The position numbers and the translations under genes are program-made. A stretch of DNA of 64,000 nt from Candidatus Nitrosopumilus sp. GTDB taxonomy: Archaea; Thermoproteota; Nitrososphaeria; Nitrososphaerales; Nitrosopumilaceae. Of the stretch, positions 23,709 through 32,556 are shown piece by piece. The notes under the pieces were generated by a model. The model worked only from the letters and a program-made list of their open reading frames with translations. It was not told the DNA's origin and did no database searches. Positions within the stretch are counted from its first letter, which is position 1; the number at the start of each line of letters is the position of its first letter. Where the stretch lies: NCBI RefSeq assembly GCF_028278985.1, contig NZ_JANQTA010000031.1, positions 1 to 64,000 of the forward strand, in the 5' to 3' direction.

Positions 23709-24623
23709 TTGGTTGATAACAAATCCGTTTTAGTCACAGGAGCCACGGGCTTTATTGGAACTAGACTAGTATCCACACTTACTGAGAAAGGATATTCTGT
23801 ATCTGCCTTGGTGAGAAATGGTAGGCATACAAAAGTAAAGACAAAGGAAATTGTTGGGGACCTTACCAGCGACACTCTGCATTTTGATGATTGTTTTGAT
23901 TGTGTGTTTCATTTGGCTTCATGCACTCCATTAGAAAAAAATGCCAAAGTACTGGAAAATGTGAACCTTACAGGCACAAAAAATCTCTTTAATGCAATTA
24001 ATGGCAAAACAAAGTCTTTGATTTATGTCTCTGGTTTAGGGGTATTTGGAGAACCAGGAGATAAAATCATTGACGAGTCTCACCCTCAAAATCCTAATAC
24101 CAAATTTGTTGACATTAGATTGAAAGCAGAAAATTTCTTAAGAGAAAAGTGCCAGCAAAATGGAATTAATTTTTCAGTTGTATATTTTGGAGACGTTTAT
24201 GGTTCAGAGGGCTGGTTTTCAGATATTCTTGCAAAAAGATTACAAAAAAAATCATTCAGAGTACCAGGTGGAGGAAAATATTTCAAGGGATTTGTTAATG
24301 TGGATGACGCTGTTGGTAGTATGATTGCAATTTATGAAAAAGAATCATTTGGAGAATCATTTATTGTTGCTGATTCTTCTCCTGTCTTTTTCAAAGATTT
24401 TGTAAATTATACTGCAGATCAATTGGGACAAAAACACCCTGGCAGCGTTCCTGTTTTTCTTGCAAAAGCAGCATTGGGTTCGGATTTAATTAAACTTCTA
24501 ACAACATCCATGAAGGTTTCAAACAAAAAAATTTCAGAAATTTATTCTTTCAAATTTCCTTCTTACAAAGAAGGAATTCCAAAAGTAATTTCAGAAATGA
24601 AAGAAAAAAATATCTTACTATGA
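23709..24623 (+). CDS. NAD(P)-dependent epimerase/dehydratase-like extended SDR
   Basis: A 304-residue Rossmann protein with dinucleotide motif GATGFIG at residues 11-17, VFHLAS after strand 4 and a YVSGLGVFG strand 5. The usual Y-x-x-x-K catalytic pair is altered: the Lys is present (RLKAEN) but the Tyr position is Asp or Val in FVDIRLK. It may be an atypical SDR or an NAD(P)-binding regulator. The only available start is TTG 23709; a stop codon lies two codons upstream. Substrate unknown. Confidence 0.82.
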   Translation: MVDNKSVLVTGATGFIGTRLVSTLTEKGYSVSALVRNGRHTKVKTKEIVGDLTSDTLHFDDCFDCVFHLASCTPLEKNAKVLENVNLTGTKNLFNAINGKTKSLIYVSGLGVFGEPGDKIIDESHPQNPNTKFVDIRLKAENFLREKCQQNGINFSVVYFGDVYGSEGWFSDILAKRLQKKSFRVPGGGKYFKGFVNVDDAVGSMIAIYEKESFGESFIVADSSPVFFKDFVNYTADQLGQKHPGSVPVFLAKAALGSDLIKLLTTSMKVSNKKISEIYSFKFPSYKEGIPKVISEMKEKNILL

Positions 24624-24685
24624 TTTTTTTTGATCTTTAAGATATTTTAAAAAATAATTAATATCCCATTATTTTTAATCACTTC

Positions 24686-25018
24686 ATGACTGTTACAGTA
24701 ACAAGAAAACCTGGAGGAATTACACAATTATTCAATACTGAAACAGGCCGTGTTACCTACAAATGCAAGGCAGATTCTGCATTTATGCTCATTGAGGCCT
24801 TTGGTGGAATTGTAAAATTCAATCAAAAAGGTGCAATTGCAACAGTTACAGGCCACATTACAGCACTAGAGTCTTGTGATGTTCTCAAAAAAGGTCATCC
24901 TGACTACAAAGAAGCACTAACTGCAATAGTCGCTGCTCACAAAGAATTTGCACAACAGGCTTCAGATTCCTGTCAAAACGAAATCAAAGAATTAGAAAAC
25001 AAACTATCTGGTCTCTAG
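24686..25018 (+). CDS. conserved hypothetical protein
   Basis: A 110-residue protein with a beta-rich N-terminus (TVTVTRKPGGITQLF, TYKCKADSAFMLIEAFGG) and a helical C-terminal half (YKEALTAIVAAHKEFAQQ). Three Cys. Not recognised. Its stop overlaps the end of a tiny convergent zinc-finger ORF by four bases. Confidence 0.7.
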   Translation: MTVTVTRKPGGITQLFNTETGRVTYKCKADSAFMLIEAFGGIVKFNQKGAIATVTGHITALESCDVLKKGHPDYKEALTAIVAAHKEFAQQASDSCQNEIKELENKLSGL

Positions 25019-25125
25019 GTTTCAAATTTTTCACATTTGCATCCTCTTACAATGCATTTCCCATTTCCATCAAGATGAACTGAACTGTCATGATAACATC
25101 CAGTTTTTCTATTACTGCATTTCAT
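25015..25125 (-). CDS. 36-residue Cys/His microprotein
   Basis: ATG (25125) overlaps the stop of the upstream zinc-finger ORF as ATGA. Sequence features: MKCSNRKTGCYHDS, then GKCIVRGCKCEKFE: six Cys and one or two His, C-x6-C and C-x4-C-x-C. Resembles the Cys/His microprotein at 3292 in composition. The four-base overlap with its neighbour supports expression as a pair. Confidence 0.5.
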   Translation of the reverse strand: MKCSNRKTGCYHDSSVHLDGNGKCIVRGCKCEKFET

Positions 25126-25256
25126 AAACTACTCATTTCCGAATCTTTTTTTCTAGGAGGATCGTGCACTTTTCCTATATGTAATGCCAACTCTATAACA
25201 TCTGAGCCAAAATCCAAACCACAATATGCACATTGAAATTTGTACTGGCTTGACAT
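25122..25256 (-). CDS. 44-residue single C2H2-type zinc finger
   Basis: Encodes FQCAYCGLDF...ALHIGKVHDPPRKK: C-x2-C followed about 13 residues later by H-x4-H, a classical C2H2 finger with a basic tail. Its TGA overlaps the next ATG. Small C2H2 fingers in archaea are plausible DNA- or RNA-binding regulators. Confidence 0.6.
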   Translation of the reverse strand: MSSQYKFQCAYCGLDFGSDVIELALHIGKVHDPPRKKDSEMSSL

Positions 25257-25301
25257 GCGTTTTTGTTTTTTTACAATATTAAATAAATTTAATCTAATTT
25301 T

Positions 25302-25475
25302 TTATCCATAAATTATGCAATGCTCACATTCACAATTATCTTGTTTTTTTGCTTTCTGCAAACAATTTTTGTGTTGTCCAGCTTGACATTGAACACAAAT
25401 TTCTTCTAAATTTTCAACATCGGTATATTTTTTTGATTGATCAAATCCAAATCCGCCATCCTGTGGTCCAACCAT
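25302..25475 (-). CDS. 57-residue Cys-rich microprotein
   Basis: ATG 25475 to TAA 25302. After a Gly-rich start (VGPQDGGFGF), CVQCQAGQHKNC and CECEHC supply six to seven Cys and two His for one or two metal sites. Upstream of the ATG, in frame, HKCCKY continues open but without a normal start codon, so the N-terminus is uncertain. It follows the 25507 gene on the same strand by about 30 bases. Confidence 0.5.
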   Translation of the reverse strand: MVGPQDGGFGFDQSKKYTDVENLEEICVQCQAGQHKNCLQKAKKQDNCECEHCIIYG

Positions 25476-25506
25476 GTATTTACAGCATTTATGGACTATT
25501 TTTACT

Positions 25507-25806
25507 TTAATTGATAGAATCTGTAATTGTCTTCATTAGTTCTGTCTTATGTGTCTCTATTATTCCTCTGATCTCAAAAGTATCAACATATCCACCAGCT
25601 GATGCTCTTGTTGCCTTTAGTAAATAATGCAATGCACCTTCTTCAATTTTTCCAACATAATACCCGTAAAGAAAATCAATTTCATTTTCACATTTCCAAA
25701 TTTGTTTGACGTTTGGAAAAGTTTGTTTTATTTCAGTTGGAATCTCTTGAATTCTTCGTGAAATGTATTGGTCTAGTGATTTTCTAATTGAAGAGTCTTG
25801 TAACAC
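25507..25806 (-). CDS. conserved hypothetical protein
   Basis: About 99 residues if started at GTG 25806; GTG 25872 would add 22 residues but overlap the upstream microprotein by 40 bases. Helical, with motif YISRRIQEIP and a Gly-rich segment (ASAGGYVDTFEIRG). Single Cys. No known domain. It is in a minus-strand run of tiny genes between 25973 and 25015. Confidence 0.6.
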   Translation of the reverse strand: MLQDSSIRKSLDQYISRRIQEIPTEIKQTFPNVKQIWKCENEIDFLYGYYVGKIEEGALHYLLKATRASAGGYVDTFEIRGIIETHKTELMKTITDSIN

Positions 25807-25832
25807 TGCAAAGTAAATCTGATAGCTTGTTT

Positions 25833-25973
25833 TTAGTCCTTGTCTTCCTTGTGGTCTTCTGGCTTGTCCCACATGTGCATAGTTCCTCGAATCATAAATG
25901 AACCAACAATTATTGCCACTAGTCCGCCTATGATGAATACAAAGAATTTGCCTACATCTTTGATACTTGCCAT
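25833..25973 (-). CDS. 46-residue single-helix membrane microprotein
   Basis: MASIKDVGKFF leads into FVFIIGGLVAIIVGSFMI, one membrane helix, then a strongly charged tail (MWDKPEDHKEDKD). The stop is 26 bases before the GTG of the next gene. Positive N-terminal and negative C-terminal charge suggest an ordered topology. It could be a small subunit of a membrane complex; function unknown. Confidence 0.6.
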   Translation of the reverse strand: MASIKDVGKFFVFIIGGLVAIIVGSFMIRGTMHMWDKPEDHKEDKD

Positions 25974-26056
25974 TACTTGTTATCTATGTCTAATCTAATT
26001 ATAATTGTCTGAATGATTCAATTAGATTCAATAGTAGGTTTGAAAAAATTTCTTTA

Positions 26057-26155
26057 ATGTCTAAAATCAAACAAATTGCCGCATGGGTGGCAATTATTGG
26101 TGGTGGGATAGGGTTTTTCTTCTTCTCTCAGTTTATGGCTGAAGTCATGCGTTAG
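26057..26155 (+). CDS. 32-residue membrane microprotein
   Basis: ATG 26057: MSKIKQIAAW, then VAIIGGGIGFFFFSQF and MAEVMR. One hydrophobic helix with a GGG-I-G motif and basic N-terminus. It has the make-up of tiny membrane-complex subunits. No homologue recognised. Confidence 0.45.
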   Translation: MSKIKQIAAWVAIIGGGIGFFFFSQFMAEVMR

Positions 26156-26197
26156 CATTGAAAATTAATACATCAAAGTTTTGATAATTTTGTAGTC

Positions 26198-26638
26198 ATG
26201 ATTACATCTGAAATCAAAGCATTTTTGGATTTACACAAGTTAGGATATGTTGCCACTGTTTCTGAAGATGGAATGCCCAATCTTTCTCCAAAGGGAACCA
26301 TAATTGGATGGGATGAAAATACACTTGCATTTGCAGATATTCGTTCTCCTGACACTATGAAGAATTTACAGTCAAATCCAAATGTGGAGATTAATTCAAT
26401 TGATCCTCTATCAAGAAAGGGATATCTTTTCTCAGGTAAAGCCAGAATTCTAAATGATGGAAGTCAATTTGATGAAATTATGTCATTTTATCGTGATAAA
26501 GGCATCAAAAGTCCCATAGGGTCTATTGTTCTAGTAGATGTCTCAAAGGTCTCTGAAGTGACTTCTCCACTATATGATATGGGACTCTCTGAGGATGATA
26601 TTAGGGCAAAATGGAAAAAGCATTTTGAGAATCTATGA
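26198..26638 (+). CDS. pyridoxamine 5'-phosphate oxidase-like (split-barrel flavin-binding) protein
   Basis: A 146-residue split beta-barrel protein: LGYVATVSEDGMPNLSPKGTIIGWDENTL is the typical strand 1-3 signature, followed by LAFADIRSPDTMKNLQSNP and GKARIL. Family members bind FMN, F420 or haem. F420 is plausible given cofG/cofH at 40-42 kb, but the cofactor is not certain. Its last six bases overlap the end of the convergent coiled-coil gene. Confidence 0.85.
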   Translation: MITSEIKAFLDLHKLGYVATVSEDGMPNLSPKGTIIGWDENTLAFADIRSPDTMKNLQSNPNVEINSIDPLSRKGYLFSGKARILNDGSQFDEIMSFYRDKGIKSPIGSIVLVDVSKVSEVTSPLYDMGLSEDDIRAKWKKHFENL

Positions 26639-27406
26639 TTCTGATTTTAACTTTTCAAGTTCTTTTCTAGTTTCAGCATGTGCTTCTCTTTCTTTTTCTA
26701 AAAGATTCTGAACTGTATCAAGTTCTTTTTGAGTTGTACTTAGTTTTGATTTTAAAGAACCTACAACTGCACTTGCAGCTTCAATGACTCCTGAAGATAC
26801 ATCTTTTCCAGTTTCGCCTTCTATGAATTTTCTTTCTTTAGGAGTTAAAACACTTGTATCTTGGAATTGATCTTTTTTCTCTAGTTCTTCTTTAGCATTA
26901 TACAATCTTGAATTTGCTTCTTCAAGTTCTTTTTCGACATCAATTTGCTGTTTTCTAATTAAATGAAGATCTGACTGTCCTTTGGTCATTTCTTCCTTTA
27001 CTTTTTCATGCTCTTTTGTCATTTCTTCAAGCTCTTTTTTGATTTTCTCTAGTTCAGCTTCAGTTTTTACAAACTCAGTTTGTTTTGCATCATCTTTGAT
27101 TCTATCTAGTCCTTTGATTTTCTCTAAAATTGATTTATGTTCTCTTTGTGCAACATCTAATTCTAATTTTTTCTGGTTTAGCTCTTTTTTTACCATCATT
27201 AAATTACTGATGGTAGCGTCATACTCATCTTTTACAATTTTCACTCGTTCTAAGAGTTGGTCTCTTTCTGCTTTTTGCTCTTTGACTTGAAATTCCAGTT
27301 TTTCTAATGCTGTTAGTAGTTCTCCTTTACGTGGTTCGTCTTCGTTTTCTTTTTTTAGACTCTCTTCAGCATATCCTTCTTCCTTCTTTTTTCCAAAAAA
27401 TCCCAT
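26633..27406 (-). CDS. long coiled-coil protein
   Basis: 257 residues: MGFFGKKKEEG start, then continuous Glu/Lys/Leu-rich coiled coil from about residue 28 to 185, a less charged link (TSVLTPKERKFIEGE), an Ala/Val-rich short helix (GVIEAASAVVGSLKSKL) and a second coiled coil to the end. No signal or membrane segment. Possibly structural or a membrane-protein tether. It is the last gene of the elp3-lysS run; the two-helix membrane gene ends seven bases upstream. Confidence 0.8.
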   Translation of the reverse strand: MGFFGKKKEEGYAEESLKKENEDEPRKGELLTALEKLEFQVKEQKAERDQLLERVKIVKDEYDATISNLMMVKKELNQKKLELDVAQREHKSILEKIKGLDRIKDDAKQTEFVKTEAELEKIKKELEEMTKEHEKVKEEMTKGQSDLHLIRKQQIDVEKELEEANSRLYNAKEELEKKDQFQDTSVLTPKERKFIEGETGKDVSSGVIEAASAVVGSLKSKLSTTQKELDTVQNLLEKEREAHAETRKELEKLKSES

Positions 27407-27413
27407 TTCTCTC

Positions 27414-27614
27414 TTACACCTTTCTTTGTCTTCCTTTGATAAATTTCAGATAAAACCCAATTGCTCCAATAATTATTCCCCCGATTAATGAAACTGTGCC
27501 TAATTCAGGCATACTTGGATAGATATTTGGGGCCAAAAATAACAATAGTGCACCAAAAATTATGAGTGCAAACCCTCCGCTGTTTTTTGATCTGTTGTGT
27601 TCGCTATGAGCCAT
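27414..27614 (-). CDS. small two-helix membrane protein
   Basis: 66 residues with a polar N-terminus (HSEHNRSKNSG), helix FALIIFGALLLFLAP, a short loop, helix VSLIGGIIIGAIGFYL and a basic tail. It lies two bases after lysS and seven before the coiled-coil gene. It may be the membrane partner of the coiled-coil protein (inference from position). Confidence 0.75.
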   Translation of the reverse strand: MAHSEHNRSKNSGGFALIIFGALLLFLAPNIYPSMPELGTVSLIGGIIIGAIGFYLKFIKGRQRKV

Positions 27615-27616
27615 AC

Positions 27617-29206
27617 CTATACGTATTCTGAAATTGTTTTTGCAACCTGCTTTCTTCCAATATCTGAAATGAATGGACCTATCTTTGGACCTCTGGATGT
27701 CCCTAAGATTATCTGATACAATATTTTGAAAAAGTCTTTTGGTTGCACATCATTTGATTTTGCAATCTGGTAAATTGTATTTTGAATATCTTCAGGCTCT
27801 TCATCTCCTCCCAATTTCTCAACAAGAATTCTTAATGCCTTTTTAGCAGTTTCATCTAAATCAATTTCAGTTTTTTCTTGTTCATCAAATTCATCTGAGT
27901 AATTTCCTGCAATCTCAATTAGCTCTTCAATTTCTGGTTCTGGATTTTTAATTACTCCATAGTCAAGGAGTTTTTTCATTACCCTGTCTTTTCTATCTTC
28001 TTTGAATATTTTTGATAGTTCTACTAGTAATCTGTAGTTGACATGTGTACTTGCTTGCTTTGGTGGATTCAACAAGTTGACATATTCATAGAGTCCTTTT
28101 GATTTTGTCAGCTTTGCAGGATTATCTACCTTGATTCTTCCAAAATAGATGTCTTCTAATTCATTATATTCGCCCATCAATGATGGTATGTCTTCTAAAC
28201 CTAATTCTCTAGCTCCTGTGATTCTCTTATACAACAATAGCAAAATTGATTTTGGACTTCCAAATTCCATCCATCTCTGTGCTGTTAGAACATTACCCAA
28301 AGATTTTGAAATCTTTTTTCCTCCTTTGTCTAGGAACATTTCATATTTTACATGATGAGGATGTGGGAACTGTAAAATTTCATCTGCAACCCAATCATTT
28401 ACTTTAACTGAATCCATGATGTCTTTTCCATATGCTTCAAATCTAATGTCAAATGCAGCCCATCGTGCAGCAAATTCTACTTTCCAGGCTAGTTTTCCCA
28501 AGTCTTTTGTGATATCTGCTTCTCCTTCATAGCAGCACCCTTTGACCTTTTTTCCACCAATTTCTACATCATGACATCTGTACTTTACCTTCTTTTCATC
28601 AGCAATGTACTCTATTGCCTCTGCTGTGTAGAGGCGATTACATTGTGCACATACTGGAAAATATGGCAAATATTTTTGATATTTTTCTTGTCCTACTAGT
28701 TCTGCAATTTTATCTCCAATCTTGGTACTGTTTTGCAAAATTGTATGGATTTGGTCTTTGAGTAATCCCTTTTCGTAAGTTTCTTTAGCACGTCTGAATT
28801 CATATTTTATTCCGACCTTTTCTAATCCCTCTAGGAGGATGCTACTCATGTGCATTCCATACGAATCATGTTCTCCATAAGGATCTGGAATGAGTGAAAC
28901 TGGTTTTGCAATATGTTCTTCTAATCCAAAATCTTTCATTCCTTCTGGAATCTTTCTTAGTCCATCAAGATCATCTGAATATGCAATTAATTCTGATTTG
29001 TATCCTAAATTCTCTAATGCAAGTTTAACACCATATGCTCTAACTGCATCCCCTAAACTTCCAATATGGGGAATTCCTGATGCCCCGAGACCACTTTCCA
29101 CTCTTAAAACATCTGTATTTCTGCCAAGTGATTTTTCTCGTTCTAATAATTCATGTGCTAATTTGTCAATCCAAGTTCCTTTACCTATGATTTCTTGTTC
29201 AGACAT
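27617..29206 (-). CDS. lysS: class I lysyl-tRNA synthetase
   Basis: 529 residues of the archaeal class I LysRS, charging tRNA-Lys. The HIGH-equivalent PHIGS (GIPHIGSLGD) and the KMSKS-equivalent KISKS (GGKKISKSLGN) are intact. A Cys-rich zinc insertion (CAQCNRLYTAE ... CHDVEIGG ... CCYEG) is present. It starts three bases after elp3's stop, so tRNA charging and tRNA modification genes share a transcript. Confidence 0.96.
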   Translation of the reverse strand: MSEQEIIGKGTWIDKLAHELLEREKSLGRNTDVLRVESGLGASGIPHIGSLGDAVRAYGVKLALENLGYKSELIAYSDDLDGLRKIPEGMKDFGLEEHIAKPVSLIPDPYGEHDSYGMHMSSILLEGLEKVGIKYEFRRAKETYEKGLLKDQIHTILQNSTKIGDKIAELVGQEKYQKYLPYFPVCAQCNRLYTAEAIEYIADEKKVKYRCHDVEIGGKKVKGCCYEGEADITKDLGKLAWKVEFAARWAAFDIRFEAYGKDIMDSVKVNDWVADEILQFPHPHHVKYEMFLDKGGKKISKSLGNVLTAQRWMEFGSPKSILLLLYKRITGARELGLEDIPSLMGEYNELEDIYFGRIKVDNPAKLTKSKGLYEYVNLLNPPKQASTHVNYRLLVELSKIFKEDRKDRVMKKLLDYGVIKNPEPEIEELIEIAGNYSDEFDEQEKTEIDLDETAKKALRILVEKLGGDEEPEDIQNTIYQIAKSNDVQPKDFFKILYQIILGTSRGPKIGPFISDIGRKQVAKTISEYV

Positions 29207-29209
29207 TAA

Positions 29210-30793
29210 CTAACTCAACTCTTTTGCCATGTATGGCCCATATAACGAATACCCTAGTTTTTGATAATACTCTCTTGTTCCAACTGCACTAATCACCAAA
29301 AGTTTCTTTGCATCAAACTCTTCTTTTGATATTTTCTCAGCTTCTTTCATCAACTTTTTACCAAATCCAGAATGTTGAATTTCATTTTCCTCCTTTTCTC
29401 CAATCTTCAAGGATTTACCATACACGTGTAGTTCTCTCACAATACATGTGTATTTGACTTCATCCCTATGTGCATCATCACTTGGTTTTCTTAATCTCAA
29501 AAATCCATAAATTGATTCATCTTCGTCTTCAAATGACAAGAATACTTCTTTTCCTCCTGATGAATCATAATCTACCCGTGTTAGTTTGATGTCTTTTTCT
29601 TCTGGATTGGATTTTGTCAATCCTGCCTCTCTACATCTAATGCATTTGCAAGACAAGCCATGTTTGGCAAGATTTTGGAGCACTATTTGTCTGAGATTTC
29701 CTGCTTTAGGCCCTGCAATGATTTCATTTGGAGAAATTTCTCTTTGTACACGCATGATTCTGACCCACTTTGGAATGTCCTTTTTTACTTCAGTTAAGAC
29801 ATTGATCATATCTTCATTGGAATATGGAGTGTATTTTCCAAGTTTGTATTCTTCATACATTGGAGTATTTTCAATAACTAGTGATGGGTATATCTTTAAC
29901 ATATCTGGACGAAGGTCTGAATCTGAAAATAATTTCTTAAAATCTGCAACATCTCCTTCTGGTGTCATTGTAGGAAGGCCTGGCATCATATGTGCAACTA
30001 GTTTGTAACCTGCATCCTTTGAAATCTGAAATGATTCAACTACATCTTGATAGTTGTGACCTCTGTTTACAATCTCATAAACTCTTTCTTGAAGAGATTG
30101 AACCCCGATTTCAATTCTAGTAATTCCATAATCTAACATCCAATCAACATGTTCTTTTTTGCAGTAATCTGGTTTAGTTTCAATTGTAAATCCTACATTT
30201 CTTATTGAAGCGCGTTCGTTGTTTTGTTTTGCTTCCTCTAGTGTTTTTGAATCTGTTCCGTTTAATGCATCATAACAGGATTTGATAAAATTTTCTTGAT
30301 AGTCTTTTGGCATAAACAAAAATGTTCCACCAACAATAACAATTTCCATTTTTGATGGGTCATGGCCAAATGCAATTAGTTTATCGATTTTTGTTGTAAT
30401 TTGTAATTTAGGATCATATTCATTTTCTATTGCATTTAGTGTGGATGGTTCATTTCCGGTGTAACTATTTGGAGAATTAAATTCAATACCTCCTGGACAA
30501 TATGAGCATCTTCCATGTGGACATGCATATGGTTTTGGCATTAATGCAACTACTGCAACACCTGATGCCGTTTTTGCAGGTTTTTTGAGTAACACTTTAC
30601 GTAATTGCTCAAATTCTGAATTTTTTGCAACTGATAAAATTTCATGATTTCTTGGAATTCTATCAAGAGAATATTTTGCACATATTTTTTTGATTTCTTC
30701 TTTTACTTGTTTTCTACTAGGTTTTGAAAATGTAAGCAAATTTTGAGTAATCTCATTACATGCTTTGTATAATTCAGAATCTAGCTTATTCAT
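29210..30793 (-). CDS. elp3: Elp3: radical-SAM/GNAT tRNA U34 carboxymethyl-modification enzyme
   Basis: 527 residues. An N-terminal radical-SAM domain carries the archaeal cluster motif C-x4-C-x2-C (ACPHGRCSYCPGG) and GGTF; a C-terminal GNAT acetyltransferase domain has the HSGFGKKLMKEAE acetyl-CoA loop. A Cys-rich zinc patch lies between them (CKCIRCREAG). Elp3 starts cm5U formation at the tRNA wobble base using acetyl-CoA and SAM. Archaea use Elp3 without Elp1/2. It begins the elp3-lysS operon. Confidence 0.96.
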   Translation of the reverse strand: MNKLDSELYKACNEITQNLLTFSKPSRKQVKEEIKKICAKYSLDRIPRNHEILSVAKNSEFEQLRKVLLKKPAKTASGVAVVALMPKPYACPHGRCSYCPGGIEFNSPNSYTGNEPSTLNAIENEYDPKLQITTKIDKLIAFGHDPSKMEIVIVGGTFLFMPKDYQENFIKSCYDALNGTDSKTLEEAKQNNERASIRNVGFTIETKPDYCKKEHVDWMLDYGITRIEIGVQSLQERVYEIVNRGHNYQDVVESFQISKDAGYKLVAHMMPGLPTMTPEGDVADFKKLFSDSDLRPDMLKIYPSLVIENTPMYEEYKLGKYTPYSNEDMINVLTEVKKDIPKWVRIMRVQREISPNEIIAGPKAGNLRQIVLQNLAKHGLSCKCIRCREAGLTKSNPEEKDIKLTRVDYDSSGGKEVFLSFEDEDESIYGFLRLRKPSDDAHRDEVKYTCIVRELHVYGKSLKIGEKEENEIQHSGFGKKLMKEAEKISKEEFDAKKLLVISAVGTREYYQKLGYSLYGPYMAKELS

Positions 30794-30841
30794 GACTGCT
30801 CAATTCGATTTAGACATAAATTCGTTAAATAATTTGGCTTA

Positions 30842-30852
30842 TTTTGTGCCTA
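30842..30852 (+). repeat. TTTTGTGCCTA motif, copy 2
   Basis: Exact copy of the 11-mer at 9566 and 37911. It spans the stop codon of the basic protein gene on the minus strand. Confidence 0.4.
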
Positions 30853-31059
30853 TCTTCGCCTGGTGGTTCGTTTTGTTTTTGATGCTCTTCTAGCTGGTTT
30901 TCTCTTTGCTACCTTCTTCTTTGCAGCAGTCTTTCTAGCTGGTTTTCTCTTTGTTGTGCCAGCTGCCATCTTCTTTATTTGACTAAGATCAGTTAGAATA
31001 TTTTTGATCTCTGCTAACATGTTTGCTCTAAATTGTTCGTTAGTTGTTTCTGATGACAT
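30850..31059 (-). CDS. small basic protein with histone H1-like tail
   Basis: 69 residues: an N-terminal amphipathic helix (FRANMLAEIKNILTDLSQIKKM), then an almost purely Lys/Arg/Ala/Pro tail with KRKPARK-type repeats ending TKRTTRRR. The composition resembles H1 tails and bacterial H1-like proteins, so nonspecific DNA or RNA compaction is likely. The helix could dimerise. Related KxPARK coding sequence is echoed at 34790-34868. Confidence 0.7.
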   Translation of the reverse strand: MSSETTNEQFRANMLAEIKNILTDLSQIKKMAAGTTKRKPARKTAAKKKVAKRKPARRASKTKRTTRRR

Positions 31060-31107
31060 GTAATATTTTGATGACCATCTCTGATCAATTTAAGACTTTA
31101 TGATGAA

Positions 31108-32358
31108 TTATTCTGGTTTTTGTTCTATTTCTTCACTTGGCGGATCATCGCCTTTTTTCTGTTCTTTTCTGTATTCCATCTTCAACCAAATTGGTGTGAT
31201 GATGGTGGTTACTGCTACCATGATTACAATTGTTGAATATACTTCTGAAGTTAGAACTCCTGCAGTGACTCCTACTCCTGCAACAATCAGCCCTACTTCT
31301 CCTCTTGAAATCATTCCGATTCCTACTCTTAGTCCTTGAGCTTTGCTTTTCAAAAAGAACATTGCAGGCAGTCCACATCCAAATAGTTTTGTTGCAACAG
31401 CTACTGCTATGACTGCTCCGCTTAACATCAGAATGTTAATGTCTACTGCTCTAAGATCTACTTGAGCTCCAATGATTGCAAAGAATAATGGTGCAAATAT
31501 CAGACCTATCTTTCCGATGAAATTCTCTACTTTTTCGAATACTTTGGTAGTGGATAACGCCATTCCTACTGCAAATGCCCCTACAATCGGTGACAATCCA
31601 ATTGAACCTGCAAGTGCCGCTGCACCAAAGAACGCCGCAGTTGCGATTCCTTCAACACTACCTTTGGCCTTCCATAATCTTGGTGTGATGACTCTGGGTA
31701 TTACAATTACAGCAACAATCAGCATTATTGCAAAGAATCCAAGTACCTGTAGAATTGTAATCATTACATCTGTAATCTCGATACTATCGATTCCTGCATC
31801 TGAGCCCGTAATTGAAATTACTACCGATAACACTGCAATTGCTAAAATATCATCAACAACCGCTGCACCAATAATTAATCTAGCTTCGGGAGTCTTGATT
31901 TTTCCAAACTCGTTTAACACCTGAATCGAAATCGCTATACTTGTCGCCGTCAGCGCCGTCGCAATTAACATTGATTCTAACGCTTCGAATCCAAATACGC
32001 CAAATACTGCAAACCCTGCAAAAAATGGAACAACAACTCCTAATGTTCCAACTGTAAATGATGCCTTTCCCCCTCTAAGGAATTCTTTTGGAGTCATTTC
32101 TAATCCTGCCATAAACAAAATCACGATTGCACCCATCTCACCTAGAATCTTAATCTCACTGTTGATTTGCAACAATTGTTTTCCATCAATTACAAAGAAT
32201 TGTCCAAGTGCAAATGGACCTACTATCATACCAGCTAACAATTCACCCAAAACTATTGGGAGCTTTAATCTGAGGAAAAGTTCTGCCATCAGTTTGGCAG
32301 CAAACAATAGAATTCCTACTCCGATAATTGTTTCAATCAGATGTGCCTCTGCTGCCAT
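31108..32358 (-). CDS. CPA2-family Na+(K+)/H+ antiporter
   Basis: 416 residues with about 12 hydrophobic helices and the NapA/KefB-like fold. Signature stretches are GELLAGMIVGPFALG, the acidic pair in VVDDILAIAV (transport site, DD) and GMISRGEVGLIVAGVG. No cytoplasmic nucleotide-binding (TrkA-N) domain; the C-terminus is a short acidic tail. It exchanges monovalent cations for protons across the membrane. A 29-codon membrane ORF lies upstream on the same strand. Confidence 0.93.
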   Translation of the reverse strand: MAAEAHLIETIIGVGILLFAAKLMAELFLRLKLPIVLGELLAGMIVGPFALGQFFVIDGKQLLQINSEIKILGEMGAIVILFMAGLEMTPKEFLRGGKASFTVGTLGVVVPFFAGFAVFGVFGFEALESMLIATALTATSIAISIQVLNEFGKIKTPEARLIIGAAVVDDILAIAVLSVVISITGSDAGIDSIEITDVMITILQVLGFFAIMLIVAVIVIPRVITPRLWKAKGSVEGIATAAFFGAAALAGSIGLSPIVGAFAVGMALSTTKVFEKVENFIGKIGLIFAPLFFAIIGAQVDLRAVDINILMLSGAVIAVAVATKLFGCGLPAMFFLKSKAQGLRVGIGMISRGEVGLIVAGVGVTAGVLTSEVYSTIVIMVAVTTIITPIWLKMEYRKEQKKGDDPPSEEIEQKPE

Positions 32359-32435
32359 TTTACCTATTATGGCTGTTAAAATGTGTCATATAAGGTGATA
32401 TCGTGTCGAAAATTATTTTGCATGCGTTAAATTTT

Positions 32436-32525
32436 TCAATTGAAGATCAAACTGCCTACAACTAGTCCAATTACCACAACTATGGTTGCCATTCCAAGTT
32501 TGAATGGTAAGCCGTTTTTGTTCAC
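32436..32525 (-). CDS. 29-residue membrane microprotein
   Basis: GTG 32525 opens VNKNGLPFKLGMATIVVVIGLVVG and ends SLIFN. One membrane helix with polar start. It lies 31 bases after purM and 77 before the antiporter gene on the same strand. Similar tiny single-helix genes occur at 25833, 26057, 35523 and 35615. Confidence 0.45.
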   Translation of the reverse strand: MNKNGLPFKLGMATIVVVIGLVVGSLIFN

Positions 32526-32556
32526 AGTGTAATTGTACCTTTTTTCCTTAATATTG

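Noticed and set aside
31145-31378. Alternative minus-strand frame inside the antiporter gene
   Set aside because: Shadow of the antiporter coding sequence; Asn/His/Arg-rich translation without plausible start context.
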